Shown here piece after piece: positions 43,122 through 51,623 of a DNA stretch of 64,000 bases. A program made the translations under genes and the position numbers. This stretch comes from an uncultured archaeon (GTDB lineage: Archaea > Halobacteriota > Methanosarcinia > Methanosarcinales > Methanoperedenaceae). The stretch is from the NCBI GenBank assembly GCA_902386135.1, contig CABMIB010000083.1, positions 1-64,000 on the forward strand, given 5' to 3'. The stretch's first letter is position 1; each line of letters begins with the position of its first letter. The notes beneath the pieces were generated by a model. That model saw only the letters and a list, made by a program, of their open reading frames with translations. It was not told the DNA's origin and did no database searches.

Positions 43122-46100
43122 ATGAATTATAAAAAATATGTGGTTATGTTTTTAATAATTATTAGCAGTGCAGATATTTCATTTGCAGATGATAATTTTG
43201 TTTTTGGTCCGACTGTTTATGAGAGAACAAAAGGATCAACGGATATTTTTGTGGATAATTTTTCCTCTCCTGAGGGCGATTTTATACTGCATGTGGAAAA
43301 CAGCAGGGACGACAGCCATAAAATAAGAGGCACAAAAACCACGCGTAACGGAGAAACGATCGCCAGGCGAAAGGAATTCGATCATGAAGATGAAAAATCT
43401 GCAGACGATGATTTTTCCTCTCCTGAGGGCGATTTTATACCCCATGTGGATAACGACGGGGACGATGGCCATAAAATAAGCAGCGCAACGATCACACTTA
43501 ACGGAGAAACAATCGTCAGGCAAAAGGAATTCAAAAAAAATGTTAATTCGATCAATAAATCGATAAAACTGAAATCTCACAACAATCTGCAGGTGAAGCT
43601 CAACAGTAAGCCGGGCGGTTCAATAACCATATACATTCATGCAGCGCCTGTTGTTGAAATTGAGTTTCCAATAAAAAATGCCTACCATCCTGTTAGTGTC
43701 CCTCTTGATGGAACACCGGTTGAATTTAAAACTGCTGTCACCGGAACTATTAGAGGGAACGTTACAAATGCTACGATAAAAGTAAATAATGAAATCTTTG
43801 ATGTACCTGTTATCAATGGCAGCTTTTACCAGGATGTAACACTGATCGAAAACGGCAACCAGATAAGCGTTTCTGCTATAGATACGCTCGGTTACGCAGG
43901 AAATGCGGACATAGTCGCGTATGTGGAGAATACGAATAAAGAGCTGACAATGCCGCTTCCCCCGCAAAACCCGTTTGAGAATGATAAGCTTGGCACGGGG
44001 CTGAATTACACTGCGTACCTGTACGAAACCCAGGGTATGGATGCAGCAGTTGCCTTCATCTCAAGGAACCCTCACAATATCGTTGAAAACGGCAGTATCC
44101 GGGTAAGAATACCGGTTCCGGAAGAGAATGAAACGTACATAAGCACGTTAAGATCGATGGGCATAGATGTTTTAGGTGTTATTAATGCGACCGACATCGG
44201 TGGTGAAATCCTCATTGAAGCGTCTTTACCCATTTCTAAGATACGTGAAGCAGGGGAACTGGGTTTTATAACACGGGTCTATGTTGTTGCTACACCATAT
44301 CTGGAATCAACTGCTGAAGGGGATGCCATTATAGGTGGTGACAGGGTAAGGAGCCTTGGGTTCACAGGTTTGAAGCCTGACGGCTCGAAGGTGAAAGTAG
44401 CTGTGATCGATGGTTCTACCTCGCCTCATGAAGCCAAAATCATGGATGTCATCCAAACAATCGCGCCCGGCGCCAATGTAACCGCTTACAGAGAAGACTG
44501 GAACAATGAAATAGAAAATGCCACAGCCAATGGAGTGGATATAATCTCGGTATCACAATCAGCACCCAATCTAGACCTGGATGGGACTGACCCGATCTCT
44601 AAAAATATTACATTGGCGAGAGCAAACGGCATTCTTTATATCAATGCCGCAGGTAATTACGCGCGGCTTCACTACAAAGGGACGTACCAGGACAATAATA
44701 AGAATGGCTGGCATGAATTCGCAAGTTTCAGCAAGGGATACGATGAGACATTAAATGCAGTATGGTCTTCTAAGCTAGATACTACTGTCACAGCGTACCT
44801 TCATTTAAACCCTGCTGATGCTGATAAACTAGATATTAAAATTGGAACTAATGATACCGAACCGCTACTCTTAGATAGCAGTCAGGATCGCTACTCCAGA
44901 GGGGTGAGAGGCATAGCAATCCCGGTTAATGGATCAAGCGATGTTAGAATTTTCGTTACTAATTCAAGTAAATACAAATCTTCCGACGTGCTAGGAACAC
45001 CTTTCCAGGTTTTTATCCTTCCTTCTTCCAGATCTGATCTTCCGTTATCAGAAATACTTGACAAACAGAACCAGTGGGTTGATAATTATGTTAAGGAATC
45101 CAGCATAACAGCACCGGCTACAAGCAGATATTCGTTCACTGTAGGAGCCACACTTCCTAATTTAGTCGAGCCGTACGTTAATACTGCCGCTTTTCTTACT
45201 GCAATTTACGGGAACCTACAAACAAACAAAGAATCTAAAGTGAAATATATGATTCTTGCAACAGATATAAAAAATAAATTTTATCAAGGTGATCTTGCAT
45301 ACTTCAGCGGTCAGGGACCGGTATATGATGCTGCCGGCAACACGCTCATCAAACCCGATGTCGTTGCTCCCACCTTCGTCTCTACCTCTCACGGTATTTT
45401 TGGCGGCACATCCGCTTCAGCGCCTCATGTTGCAGGCGCTGCTGCCCTTGTGCTGAGCGCAAATCCGTATCTTACCCCGGACGAAGTACAGCAGGCTCTT
45501 GAAGAAAGCGCTGTTGATCTCGGGTCTGCGGGTAAGGACAATCAATACGGCTCAGGGAGGATAGATGTATACCAGGCTGTGCAAAAAGTCTTGCCGGACT
45601 TGCGGCCTACAAATATCCAGGCTGTCCGTGATAGTGCAACAAAAGGTTTCACCGTAAAAGCGGATGTTAACAATGCCGGGCACGGGGTCACTCGAAACGT
45701 AGAGGTGCAGTTCCTTAAAGATAGCAGCGTCTTCAATACCTCCGTAATACCGGTATTAAAAGCAGGAGAGACCGTAACTCTGGAAACAAAGTGGATGGCT
45801 GAAAACTACGGTTCATATAATATATCGGTAATAGTTGACCCCGGGAAAAAGATCCCGGAACTTGATGAGAACAACAATTATGCGAATGTAACAGTCGATG
45901 TAACCGGGCTTCCCGGCTGGGGCTTCAGTAAGAAATTAAGCATCAGGGGAACTACAGCAGGGGCGCAAACGAATTATCAGCTAAAGCTTACGGTCAGGAA
46001 AGGTTCCGGAACCGATGTGCCGGGTACGGTGTATCTTGGAAATAACGTGCGGAATGATTTCGGGGATATAAGGTTCACAAGATCGGACGGGGTTACTTTG

Positions 46101-46730
46101 CTGGACTACTGGGTAGAATCGTATGCGCCCGGTGGCAGTGCTGAGGTGTGGGTTGAGGTTGATTCGATACCGGAGAGTCCGGGGACGGCGGATGTGTACG
46201 TATATTACGGCAATGAATCTGCGGCATCAACCACTAGTGGAGCAAACACATTCATACAATGGCACGGATATGACGAACAAAGTTTTATTGACTCTGCAAT
46301 TGTGCCGCCCACAAATGTTGCGTATGAAGCAATGGTAATGAGAACAAGGAACCCTGCAAATATTCTGTTCGGGTTGAGTGATAGCAGCACAATGATGCAT
46401 GATCGTGTTATGATACAATCGATTAGCATAGACGGGGCGAATCTTAGAAATATCTATGCCACGAACAATGGTGTAGAATTTTATTACTCAGAAACCCCAC
46501 AATTTCCACAAGATGTTTGGATTCGGCTTTCTATTTTGGTTACGGAAGGAGTAGCCAGATACTATGTAGATGGCATTGAAATTGGGTCAGACGGGTTAGT
46601 TACCAACCTACCCGATGAGAATATGGGGTTACAGCAGCACATACGGAGTAGAACACCACAGGCGGGAAAACAAAACTTTTCTTTCGCAAGAAAGTATGTA
46701 TTGCCAGAACCAATATGGGGGTTAGAATAA
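43122..46730 (+). CDS. Large secreted subtilase-like (S8) protein with CARDB and DUF2341 domains
   Basis: A 1,202-residue protein from the ATG at 43122, chosen because MNYKKYVVMFLIIISSADIS is a signal peptide; a longer frame starts at TTG 43050. Order: a 51-residue tandem repeat (about 47-148), a beta-domain, an S8 domain (D430 in VAVIDG, nearby H436, NAAGN, S764 in GGTSASAPHVAG), a CARDB-like domain (about 855-950) and a DUF2341 domain (about 955-1070) with a lectin-like C-terminus. The Asp-His distance is only 6 residues and the His motif is HEA instead of HGT, so activity is uncertain. Many N-x-S/T sites make it a probable AglB substrate. No C-terminal anchor seen. Confidence 0.88.
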   Translation: MNYKKYVVMFLIIISSADISFADDNFVFGPTVYERTKGSTDIFVDNFSSPEGDFILHVENSRDDSHKIRGTKTTRNGETIARRKEFDHEDEKSADDDFSSPEGDFIPHVDNDGDDGHKISSATITLNGETIVRQKEFKKNVNSINKSIKLKSHNNLQVKLNSKPGGSITIYIHAAPVVEIEFPIKNAYHPVSVPLDGTPVEFKTAVTGTIRGNVTNATIKVNNEIFDVPVINGSFYQDVTLIENGNQISVSAIDTLGYAGNADIVAYVENTNKELTMPLPPQNPFENDKLGTGLNYTAYLYETQGMDAAVAFISRNPHNIVENGSIRVRIPVPEENETYISTLRSMGIDVLGVINATDIGGEILIEASLPISKIREAGELGFITRVYVVATPYLESTAEGDAIIGGDRVRSLGFTGLKPDGSKVKVAVIDGSTSPHEAKIMDVIQTIAPGANVTAYREDWNNEIENATANGVDIISVSQSAPNLDLDGTDPISKNITLARANGILYINAAGNYARLHYKGTYQDNNKNGWHEFASFSKGYDETLNAVWSSKLDTTVTAYLHLNPADADKLDIKIGTNDTEPLLLDSSQDRYSRGVRGIAIPVNGSSDVRIFVTNSSKYKSSDVLGTPFQVFILPSSRSDLPLSEILDKQNQWVDNYVKESSITAPATSRYSFTVGATLPNLVEPYVNTAAFLTAIYGNLQTNKESKVKYMILATDIKNKFYQGDLAYFSGQGPVYDAAGNTLIKPDVVAPTFVSTSHGIFGGTSASAPHVAGAAALVLSANPYLTPDEVQQALEESAVDLGSAGKDNQYGSGRIDVYQAVQKVLPDLRPTNIQAVRDSATKGFTVKADVNNAGHGVTRNVEVQFLKDSSVFNTSVIPVLKAGETVTLETKWMAENYGSYNISVIVDPGKKIPELDENNNYANVTVDVTGLPGWGFSKKLSIRGTTAGAQTNYQLKLTVRKGSGTDVPGTVYLGNNVRNDFGDIRFTRSDGVTLLDYWVESYAPGGSAEVWVEVDSIPESPGTADVYVYYGNESAASTTSGANTFIQWHGYDEQSFIDSAIVPPTNVAYEAMVMRTRNPANILFGLSDSSTMMHDRVMIQSISIDGANLRNIYATNNGVEFYYSETPQFPQDVWIRLSILVTEGVARYYVDGIEIGSDGLVTNLPDENMGLQQHIRSRTPQAGKQNFSFARKYVLPEPIWGLE
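43261..43566 (+). repeat. 153-bp in-frame tandem duplication in the subtilase-like gene
   Basis: Two units offset by 153 bp encode FSSPEGDFI..HV.N..DD.HKI and NGETI.R.KEF. DNA such as TTTCCTCTCCTGAGGGCGAT is identical in both, so the duplication is recent. Unit 2 is closer to the usual archaeal surface-protein form of this motif (SSATITLNGETIV); unit 1 has drifted. Confidence 0.8.
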
Positions 46731-46751
46731 CAAATTTTTTCTTATTTCATC

Positions 46752-46766
46752 GATTCAAGATGAATC
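46752..46766 (+). terminator. Short hairpin after the subtilase-like gene
   Basis: GATTCA-AGA-TGAATC, a 6-bp stem 21 bp after the stop codon at 46728-46730. Weak, but in the right place. The rest of 46767-46880 looks non-coding. Confidence 0.3.
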
Positions 46767-46880
46767 AATGAGACTTTCCAGAAGAGGAGGTACATTTGTT
46801 GATATGATTTAAATATTCGAGTCTTCAGATGGTGTAAACTCATTATGTGCTGGCGTTGTACAGTGTAAGGTTTAGTTCGT

Positions 46881-46928
46881 GGTATCAAGAACCCCACCGC
46901 CTTTTAAGGTTGTGGGGTTCTTGATACC
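46881..46928. repeat. 17-bp perfect inverted repeat, likely IS200-type left-end hairpin
   Basis: GGTATCAAGAACCCCAC (46881-46897) pairs with GTGGGGTTCTTGATACC (46912-46928). The spacer CGCCTTTTAAGGTT can extend the stem through CCTT/AAGG. IS200/IS605 Y1 transposases recognise such single-strand hairpins near the element ends. Alternatively it is a terminator of the preceding gene. Confidence 0.65.
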
Positions 46929-47038
46929 ATCGTTTTTTGAATAGTAGTCCGTAATTAGGATGCGAGAGGATAGTTGCATATCCCTTCGCAAACAAACTTT
47001 CGGGTAGCGTGAAGCTTCTCGAATACTGGAGGCATTCA

Positions 47039-47845
47039 ATGGAATTCGATAGGTGTAGCCATAGCCTTGGCGAGAGTAACTACTATTTCCAGTTCACGCC
47101 GAAATACCGACGTGATGTATTTAGGGATGTTATCCTTAAAAAGGCTTGTGAGGAATCTTTTCTCAGAATAGCTGAAAAATACAAAATAATTGTTCGTGCT
47201 CTGGAATTCGGCCCAGATCACGTTCATCTGTTTGTAGGTAATTGCAAGAAATATAGTGTTCCACAGATTGCTCAATATTTCAAAGGAGCAAGAGGAGTAA
47301 GTTCAAGGGAACTTCGTGAACGATACTGGGAGCATGTTAGAGTAAAAGAATATGACCACTCTTTCTGGAGTGGCGGCTACTTTTACGAATCAGTAAGTAG
47401 AGTAACAAGTGAATCAGTGGAATACTACATAAATCGACAGCAAGGGAAACAGTGGGCAAACATAGAGGATATCCCAAAACTTAAAAAGGCTTGTGGAAAA
47501 ATAATACATATGACATTTAGGGAAGTGGATGATAAGCTGTGGGTAAAGGTCAAGCCATTCCTGCCACCAAGAAAACCAAAAACAGGGAGACTCAGAACTG
47601 ATGAGAGAATAGCATTCGATGGTATCCTATATGGGCTGACTACTGGCTGTGCATGGTCAGATACACCAAGGACATATGGAACGAAATCAACAATTCATAG
47701 GTTACACTTGGAACTCTGCAAGAATGGAGCATACAAACAAATTTTCCAAATGTTTGTCTCAGAAAGGTACGAGCTAAAAAAGCTCAATTTATCCATTTGC
47801 TCGATTGATACCGATTCCATTCATGCTAAAAAGGAGGAGATATAG
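47039..47845 (+). CDS. Fused transposase: Y1 (IS200-type TnpA) plus N-terminal part of IS5-type DDE transposase
   Basis: From ATG 47039 (GGAGG 6 nt upstream) the first about 145 residues are a complete Y1 HUH transposase: CSHSLGESNYYFQFTPKYRR, HUH motif DHVHLFV and catalytic Tyr in SVEYYINRQQGKQW. Without a stop the frame runs into MTFREVDDKLWVKVKPFLPP (about residue 159 on), the usual start of an IS5-group transposase. It includes GCAWSDTPRTYG and the first catalytic Asp region SIDTDSIHAKK, and ends at TAG 47843-47845. Two unrelated transposases are thus read as one protein. Confidence 0.82.
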   Translation: MEFDRCSHSLGESNYYFQFTPKYRRDVFRDVILKKACEESFLRIAEKYKIIVRALEFGPDHVHLFVGNCKKYSVPQIAQYFKGARGVSSRELRERYWEHVRVKEYDHSFWSGGYFYESVSRVTSESVEYYINRQQGKQWANIEDIPKLKKACGKIIHMTFREVDDKLWVKVKPFLPPRKPKTGRLRTDERIAFDGILYGLTTGCAWSDTPRTYGTKSTIHRLHLELCKNGAYKQIFQMFVSERYELKKLNLSICSIDTDSIHAKKEEI

Positions 47846-47865
47846 GCTATGATGGGTATAAGAAG

Positions 47866-48339
47866 GTGAAGGGATCAAAGATAAGCATACTAGCAGATAA
47901 AGATGGATTACCATTATCTGTTGCATTATTTCCTGCAAACATACATGACTCAAAGACTTACAAGCCAACAATAGAAGACTTCAAGATAAACAGAGAAGCA
48001 GGAAGGCCAATAACAAGACCTAAAGCTATGAACTGTGATTCAGCTTACGATTCAGAAGAGATTAGAAGTTACAACAGGAGAAGAGGTATAAAATCTAACA
48101 TACCGGTGAATGAGAGAAACAGAAAAAATAAAAAGAGGGGGAGGCCAAAGAAGTTCATGCAACTGGATTATAAATTCAGAAGATATGTAGAAAGGGCTTT
48201 TGCCTGGCTAACTTCTTTTAAAAGATTAGCCCTCAGGTATGAGATCGAAGAGAAGTCTCTTATTGGTTTGCTCTACTTAGTATCTTCTCTCATTTATGGA
48301 GAGTTTTGGGATGAACTCGAAGATAAAGGAGGGTGTTAA
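47866..48339 (+). pseudogene. C-terminal part of IS5-type DDE transposase (other frame)
   Basis: The DDE domain continues one base back from the fused gene: GGA GGA GAT ATA GGC reads GGDIGYDGYKKVKGSKI, then DKDGLPLSVAL and CDSAYDSEEIR (second Asp). RRYVERAFAWLTSFKRLALR follows, with the final Glu motif. A -1 shift at AAA AAG G (47831-47838 region) would join both parts. Some IS5-group elements use programmed frameshifting, but the site here (T AAA AAG) is imperfect, so decay is equally possible. GTG 47866 could also restart translation. Confidence 0.7.
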
Positions 48340-48426
48340 GTATCGCAGTATCATGGGATTTAAAAGCATCCCATAAAGATTTAATAGAACCAAGAAGAGA
48401 GCACCTTGAGAATCGGCTTAAGAGGT

Positions 48427-48516
48427 TCACATAAATGTTGTTATATAGAATGCAATAATAATCAAACTTACAATAGCCTCAGCTATTATAATTTTTTTAA
48501 CCATGTCGTCGTCCAT
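48427..48516 (-). CDS. Possible 29-residue single-helix membrane peptide
   Basis: ATG 48516 to TGA 48427-48429 encodes MDDDMVKKIIIAEAIVSLII and a further hydrophobic stretch ending ITTFM. This is an acidic/basic head followed by one membrane helix. GAGATGA lies 4 nt upstream. The start lies inside the end of the 49-residue frame above it (overlap 20 bp), so translation may be coupled. Very short; no family recognised. Confidence 0.4.
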   Translation of the reverse strand: MDDDMVKKIIIAEAIVSLIIIAFYITTFM

Positions 48517-48646
48517 TGTTCATCTCTTTGCCGACGTTGCTAAAAATATTCCTCTCGTAGCCGATACTGATCTCCTTATCCAAGCTAAAGTAAGATTTTA
48601 TTGCATTTTTTAAGTTTCTGAAACAGCTTGTGATGTAATCTATCAT
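48497..48646 (-). CDS. Possible 49-residue small protein
   Basis: ATG 48646 to TAA 48497-48499, preceded by GTGGTGG with short spacing. The product (MIDYITSCFRNLKNAIKSYF...NIFSNVGKEMNNGRRHG) is amphipathic and helical at its start. It overlaps the next small membrane frame by 20 bp. It lies between the chimeric IS and the MITE, downstream of nothing else on this strand. Coding status uncertain. Confidence 0.38.
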   Translation of the reverse strand: MIDYITSCFRNLKNAIKSYFSLDKEISIGYERNIFSNVGKEMNNGRRHG

Positions 48647-48700
48647 ATATCCACCACTTACAATAAATGTTATTACACATATTTTAATGTTTGCCTAACT

Positions 48701-48783
48701 GGTTCTGTTAAGTCTATGTAGGATAAAGGAAGGTGTTAAGTATCGTGGGATTTAAGAGCATCCCACAATGATTTAACAGAACC
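48701..48783. mobile_element. 83-bp MITE derived from the IS5-like element
   Basis: Perfect 11-bp terminal repeats GGTTCTGTTAA (48701-48711) and TTAACAGAACC (48773-48783). The right 62 bp (GATAAAGGAAGGTGTTAAGT...) match the right end of the IS5-like element at 48326-48391, except for an 8-bp insertion there. An internal hairpin GTGGGAT...ATCCCAC is shared. So it is an internally deleted copy that keeps both ends. No obvious target duplication. It lies just after the end of the GT gene at 48804. Confidence 0.75.
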
Positions 48784-48803
48784 TTATCCGCTGCAATCGG
48801 TTA

Positions 48804-49883
48804 TTACACATCCTTCGCCATGCGCAACTTTAACAGGCTCTCTCTCAACGCATGATAGGCAACTTCATAAGAATATCTTTCTTTCATCCGTTGCGCATTG
48901 GCACGACCCATTTTAATCCTTAAACTTTTATCCTCAATTAATTGCGAAATCTTTAGATACCATTCATCTTCTGAATCCGCAAGGAAACCATTTTCACTAT
49001 TAAAGACTATTTCGTTATTTACTCCAATCGGCGATGCTACTGAAGGGATACCTACTGCACCATATTGTAAAAGTTTGTAGCCTCCCTTTCCTCTTGTCCA
49101 TTCATTATCTGGAAGCGGCATAATTCCAATATCGAAATTCTGTATGTCTGAAATCTCCGTGTTCATATTCCATCTTTTCACCTTGAATCTTACCCCATCT
49201 AAATTTATATTTGACGCACCTATGAATTCAAAAATTAAATTCGGATATTTATTAGATAATTTCTTAAATATTTCCTTACACGGACAAAGATATCCCTGCG
49301 TGGAAGGGCTACCTATCCATCCGACTACAACTTCTTCTTTATGAGCGTCCTCTTTTGAGCAGTAGTTTTTAACATCGATTGGACCAGTTATTTTCAATAC
49401 ATTTTTATTTCCACGTTCGTTAACATATCTCTTTGTATATTCGTTTTCTAATATTATTAGATCATAAAGAGGGATTTGAGAATCAAATCGATTCTTATTA
49501 TAACATTGTGCATCCGCATAGATTGCATCGTCAAAATCAAAAACAATTTTCCTATGGTATAGACTTTTTATGATTTTCACGACAATATTTGGAAGTAAAA
49601 CTTTTTGAATAAATATTATGTCGTAGAATTTTGCTATGCTGATAAGCCTCAGTGTTTGAAAGCTCGAAAAAAGTACATCGCATAGCCCAATAAATTTGTA
49701 AATCAAATTTCGCAGAAAAAAATTTTCAGGCCAATACCCATGCAAATAATAGTCCAGGCCAGTTCTGTAAAGAAGTACTTTGTAATCTATTTTATCTTTC
49801 AAGAAAAATGGTAAATACTGATATACTCTGGTTCTGCTACTAGCAGCAATTTTAGGAGCAATAACCAAAAACAAAATCTTCAT
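48804..49883 (-). CDS. GT-B glycosyltransferase (GT4-like)
   Basis: A 359-residue enzyme with a short N-terminal start MKILFLVIAPKIAASSRTRV, a FDFDDAIYADA segment near residue 116 and a donor half with VVVGWIGSPSTQGYL (about 187-201). GIMPLPDNEWTRGKGGYKLLQYGAVGIPSV (given as motif GKGGYKLLQYGAVGIP) is typical of 'glycosyltransferase family protein' genes in archaeal surface clusters. It starts 9 bp after the aminotransferase stop, so it ends the long leftward operon 48.8-55.7 kb. AT-rich. Confidence 0.85.
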   Translation of the reverse strand: MKILFLVIAPKIAASSRTRVYQYLPFFLKDKIDYKVLLYRTGLDYYLHGYWPENFFLRNLIYKFIGLCDVLFSSFQTLRLISIAKFYDIIFIQKVLLPNIVVKIIKSLYHRKIVFDFDDAIYADAQCYNKNRFDSQIPLYDLIILENEYTKRYVNERGNKNVLKITGPIDVKNYCSKEDAHKEEVVVGWIGSPSTQGYLCPCKEIFKKLSNKYPNLIFEFIGASNINLDGVRFKVKRWNMNTEISDIQNFDIGIMPLPDNEWTRGKGGYKLLQYGAVGIPSVASPIGVNNEIVFNSENGFLADSEDEWYLKISQLIEDKSLRIKMGRANAQRMKERYSYEVAYHALRESLLKLRMAKDV

Positions 49884-49892
49884 ACAGTTGCC

Positions 49893-51017
49893 TTATAAGC
49901 TATTAATTTCACCGAACTTGATTATTTCGCCGACAATTTTTTCGAAATCAGTTTCGGACATATCTGGATAAAGCGGAAGTGTTAATAACTTCTGCCAGAC
50001 TCTCTCTGTTACCGGAAGGTCCGCTTTTACTTCTTTGAAAACTTTAAAATGATGGATTGGTTCATAATGAACCCCTGTAGAAACGCCTTTAGTCTGTAAA
50101 TATTCATGTAATTCATTCCTTTTCGGAACCTTGATTACATAGTTGTGACGATCGCTATAGGCATAATTTTTTTCAACAGGAGTTTCAATCCAGTTAATAT
50201 CCTTAAATGCTTCATCATACTTGTTAGCATATTTTCTACGAATCAGGTTATGTTCATCTAGTACTTTAAGCTGCGCCAATCCAATAACCGAAGTAATATC
50301 GTTCATATGATATTTGAATCCCAGACTATCTATTGAATATCTCCAAGAATAACCTTTTTCAGCAGATCTAGTCCATGTATCTTTGTCTATTCCGAGCCAT
50401 CTTAATTTATTGAGCTTATTATATATCACCTCATCATTGGTAGTTATCATCCCTCCATCGCCTGTTGGAAGATTTTTTACTGCATGGAAACTAAAACAAC
50501 CTATAACGCCAATTGAACCTAGCATTTTATCTTTATATTTGCCTCCACAACCATGTGCGTTATCCTCTATAATCCACAAATTATTTTCCTTTGCTAATTT
50601 CATTATTTCCTCCATCCTGCATGCGTGACCCCCATAATGAACAGGAATAATTGCCTTTGTTTTTGAGGTTATTTTTCTTTCAATATCAGTAGGATTGATA
50701 CATAAAGTATCTTCTTCAATATCAGCAAAAATAGGTGTAGCTCCACAATATAATGGAGCAAGTGCTGTAGATACAAATGTTATTGAAGGAACAATCACTT
50801 CATCGCCTTTTCTGATTCCCAGAACTAGATTTGCCAGATGCAAAGCGGCAGTTGCAGAATTTACACCAACTGCATATTTCACACCTATATAATTGGCGAA
50901 TTTTTTCTCAAATTCAGCGGTCTTGTTACCAAGTCCAATCCAACCTAAATCAAAAATTTTTTCTAATTCAGGTAATATTTCAGCTTTATTCATTTTCGGT
51001 TTAAATATCGGTATCAT
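49893..51017 (-). CDS. DegT/DnrJ/EryC1/StrS-family sugar aminotransferase
   Basis: A 374-residue PLP enzyme with internal-aldimine Lys K181 in FSFHAVKNLPTGDGG, SATAALHLA near 54-62 and EDNAHGCGG near 151. The family transfers an amino group from Glu/Gln to a keto-sugar nucleotide. It lies in an operon with rmlA, rmlB and an RmlC-like gene but no rmlD. The likely substrate is a dTDP-keto-deoxy-sugar, giving an amino-deoxyhexose for the glycan (inference). Full length. Confidence 0.92.
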   Translation of the reverse strand: MIPIFKPKMNKAEILPELEKIFDLGWIGLGNKTAEFEKKFANYIGVKYAVGVNSATAALHLANLVLGIRKGDEVIVPSITFVSTALAPLYCGATPIFADIEEDTLCINPTDIERKITSKTKAIIPVHYGGHACRMEEIMKLAKENNLWIIEDNAHGCGGKYKDKMLGSIGVIGCFSFHAVKNLPTGDGGMITTNDEVIYNKLNKLRWLGIDKDTWTRSAEKGYSWRYSIDSLGFKYHMNDITSVIGLAQLKVLDEHNLIRRKYANKYDEAFKDINWIETPVEKNYAYSDRHNYVIKVPKRNELHEYLQTKGVSTGVHYEPIHHFKVFKEVKADLPVTERVWQKLLTLPLYPDMSETDFEKIVGEIIKFGEINSL

Positions 51018-51033
51018 TTTATTCTCACCATTG

Positions 51034-51597
51034 TTAATGTTCTTTCACGACTTCTAACTCAATCCATACTGAATGAACTACATTAATAAGGTGGTCTCTT
51101 AAAAATTTTTTGAATGGGAAAAACGGCAGGTTAAATGGTGGAAGATAATTATATTTTACATTTTTTAATTGAAAGTTTGTATTGATGTTGTAGTCTGAGC
51201 CATACCATTTATCATCTGTAAAATATCTAAATGTTTCTATTGTTATGACCTGTTTATGTGTTGGATCCTTCCATTGCGTTACTGATGACCACTGTGGAAA
51301 ACTTGCCTTTATTATTGCCCCGTTCCGACAAATTCTGTAAAGTTCTTGCATAAATGGAATAAAATTTATAATATGCTCGAAAAGAAAATTTGAATATACC
51401 AAGTCAATTGTATTATCTTCGAAAGGTAGTCCATTTTCGTTAACATCATAGACAATATCAACCCCTTCTAATTTTGCAGTATCCACTCCAATATATCCCT
51501 TTTGTTTTCGGCTACCACAGCCTAAATCAACACAAATAGTATCATTGTTTATATTGAATCTCTGTTTTAACAACTCACGGCTGTACTTCTCCAACAA
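51034..51597 (-). CDS. Class I SAM-dependent methyltransferase
   Basis: A 187-residue protein with CVDLGCGSRKQKGYIGVD (motif I, about 23-40), DIVYDVNENGLPFEDNTIDLV and YSNFLFEHI in the post-I region. The TTG start at 51597 is supported by GGGGG with 7-nt spacing; no ATG lies near. Proteins of this type are short methyltransferases common next to GTs and radical SAM enzymes in glycan clusters. It is positioned between the aminotransferase and the radical SAM gene, 16 and 26 bp away. The substrate is probably a sugar. Confidence 0.83.
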   Translation of the reverse strand: MLEKYSRELLKQRFNINNDTICVDLGCGSRKQKGYIGVDTAKLEGVDIVYDVNENGLPFEDNTIDLVYSNFLFEHIINFIPFMQELYRICRNGAIIKASFPQWSSVTQWKDPTHKQVITIETFRYFTDDKWYGSDYNINTNFQLKNVKYNYLPPFNLPFFPFKKFLRDHLINVVHSVWIELEVVKEH

Positions 51598-51623
51598 TAA
51601 TCCCCCTTTACTATTTTAAAAAC

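Larger units (their letters stand above)
46881..48391 (+). mobile_element. Chimeric insertion sequence: IS200/IS605-type left part joined to IS5-type right part
   Basis: The left side has a large palindrome (46881-46928) about 110 bp before a Y1-type transposase, as in the left ends of IS200/IS605 elements. The right side is the C-terminal two thirds of an IS5-like DDE transposase with the terminal repeat TTTAATAGAACC at 48380-48391. The IS5-like left terminus (GGTTCTGTTAA, known from the MITE at 48701) is missing. So an IS5-like element lost its left end on joining the IS200-like gene. Probably immobile. Confidence 0.75.

Noticed and set aside
43620-43967. A 115-residue minus-strand frame inside the subtilase-like gene
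   Set aside because: Antisense shadow of a well-supported secreted protein.
46881-46928. Large palindrome as a simple terminator of the subtilase-like gene
   Set aside because: It lies 150 bp after the gene and just before a Y1 transposase, so an IS200-type left end is the better reading, although a terminator role is not excluded.
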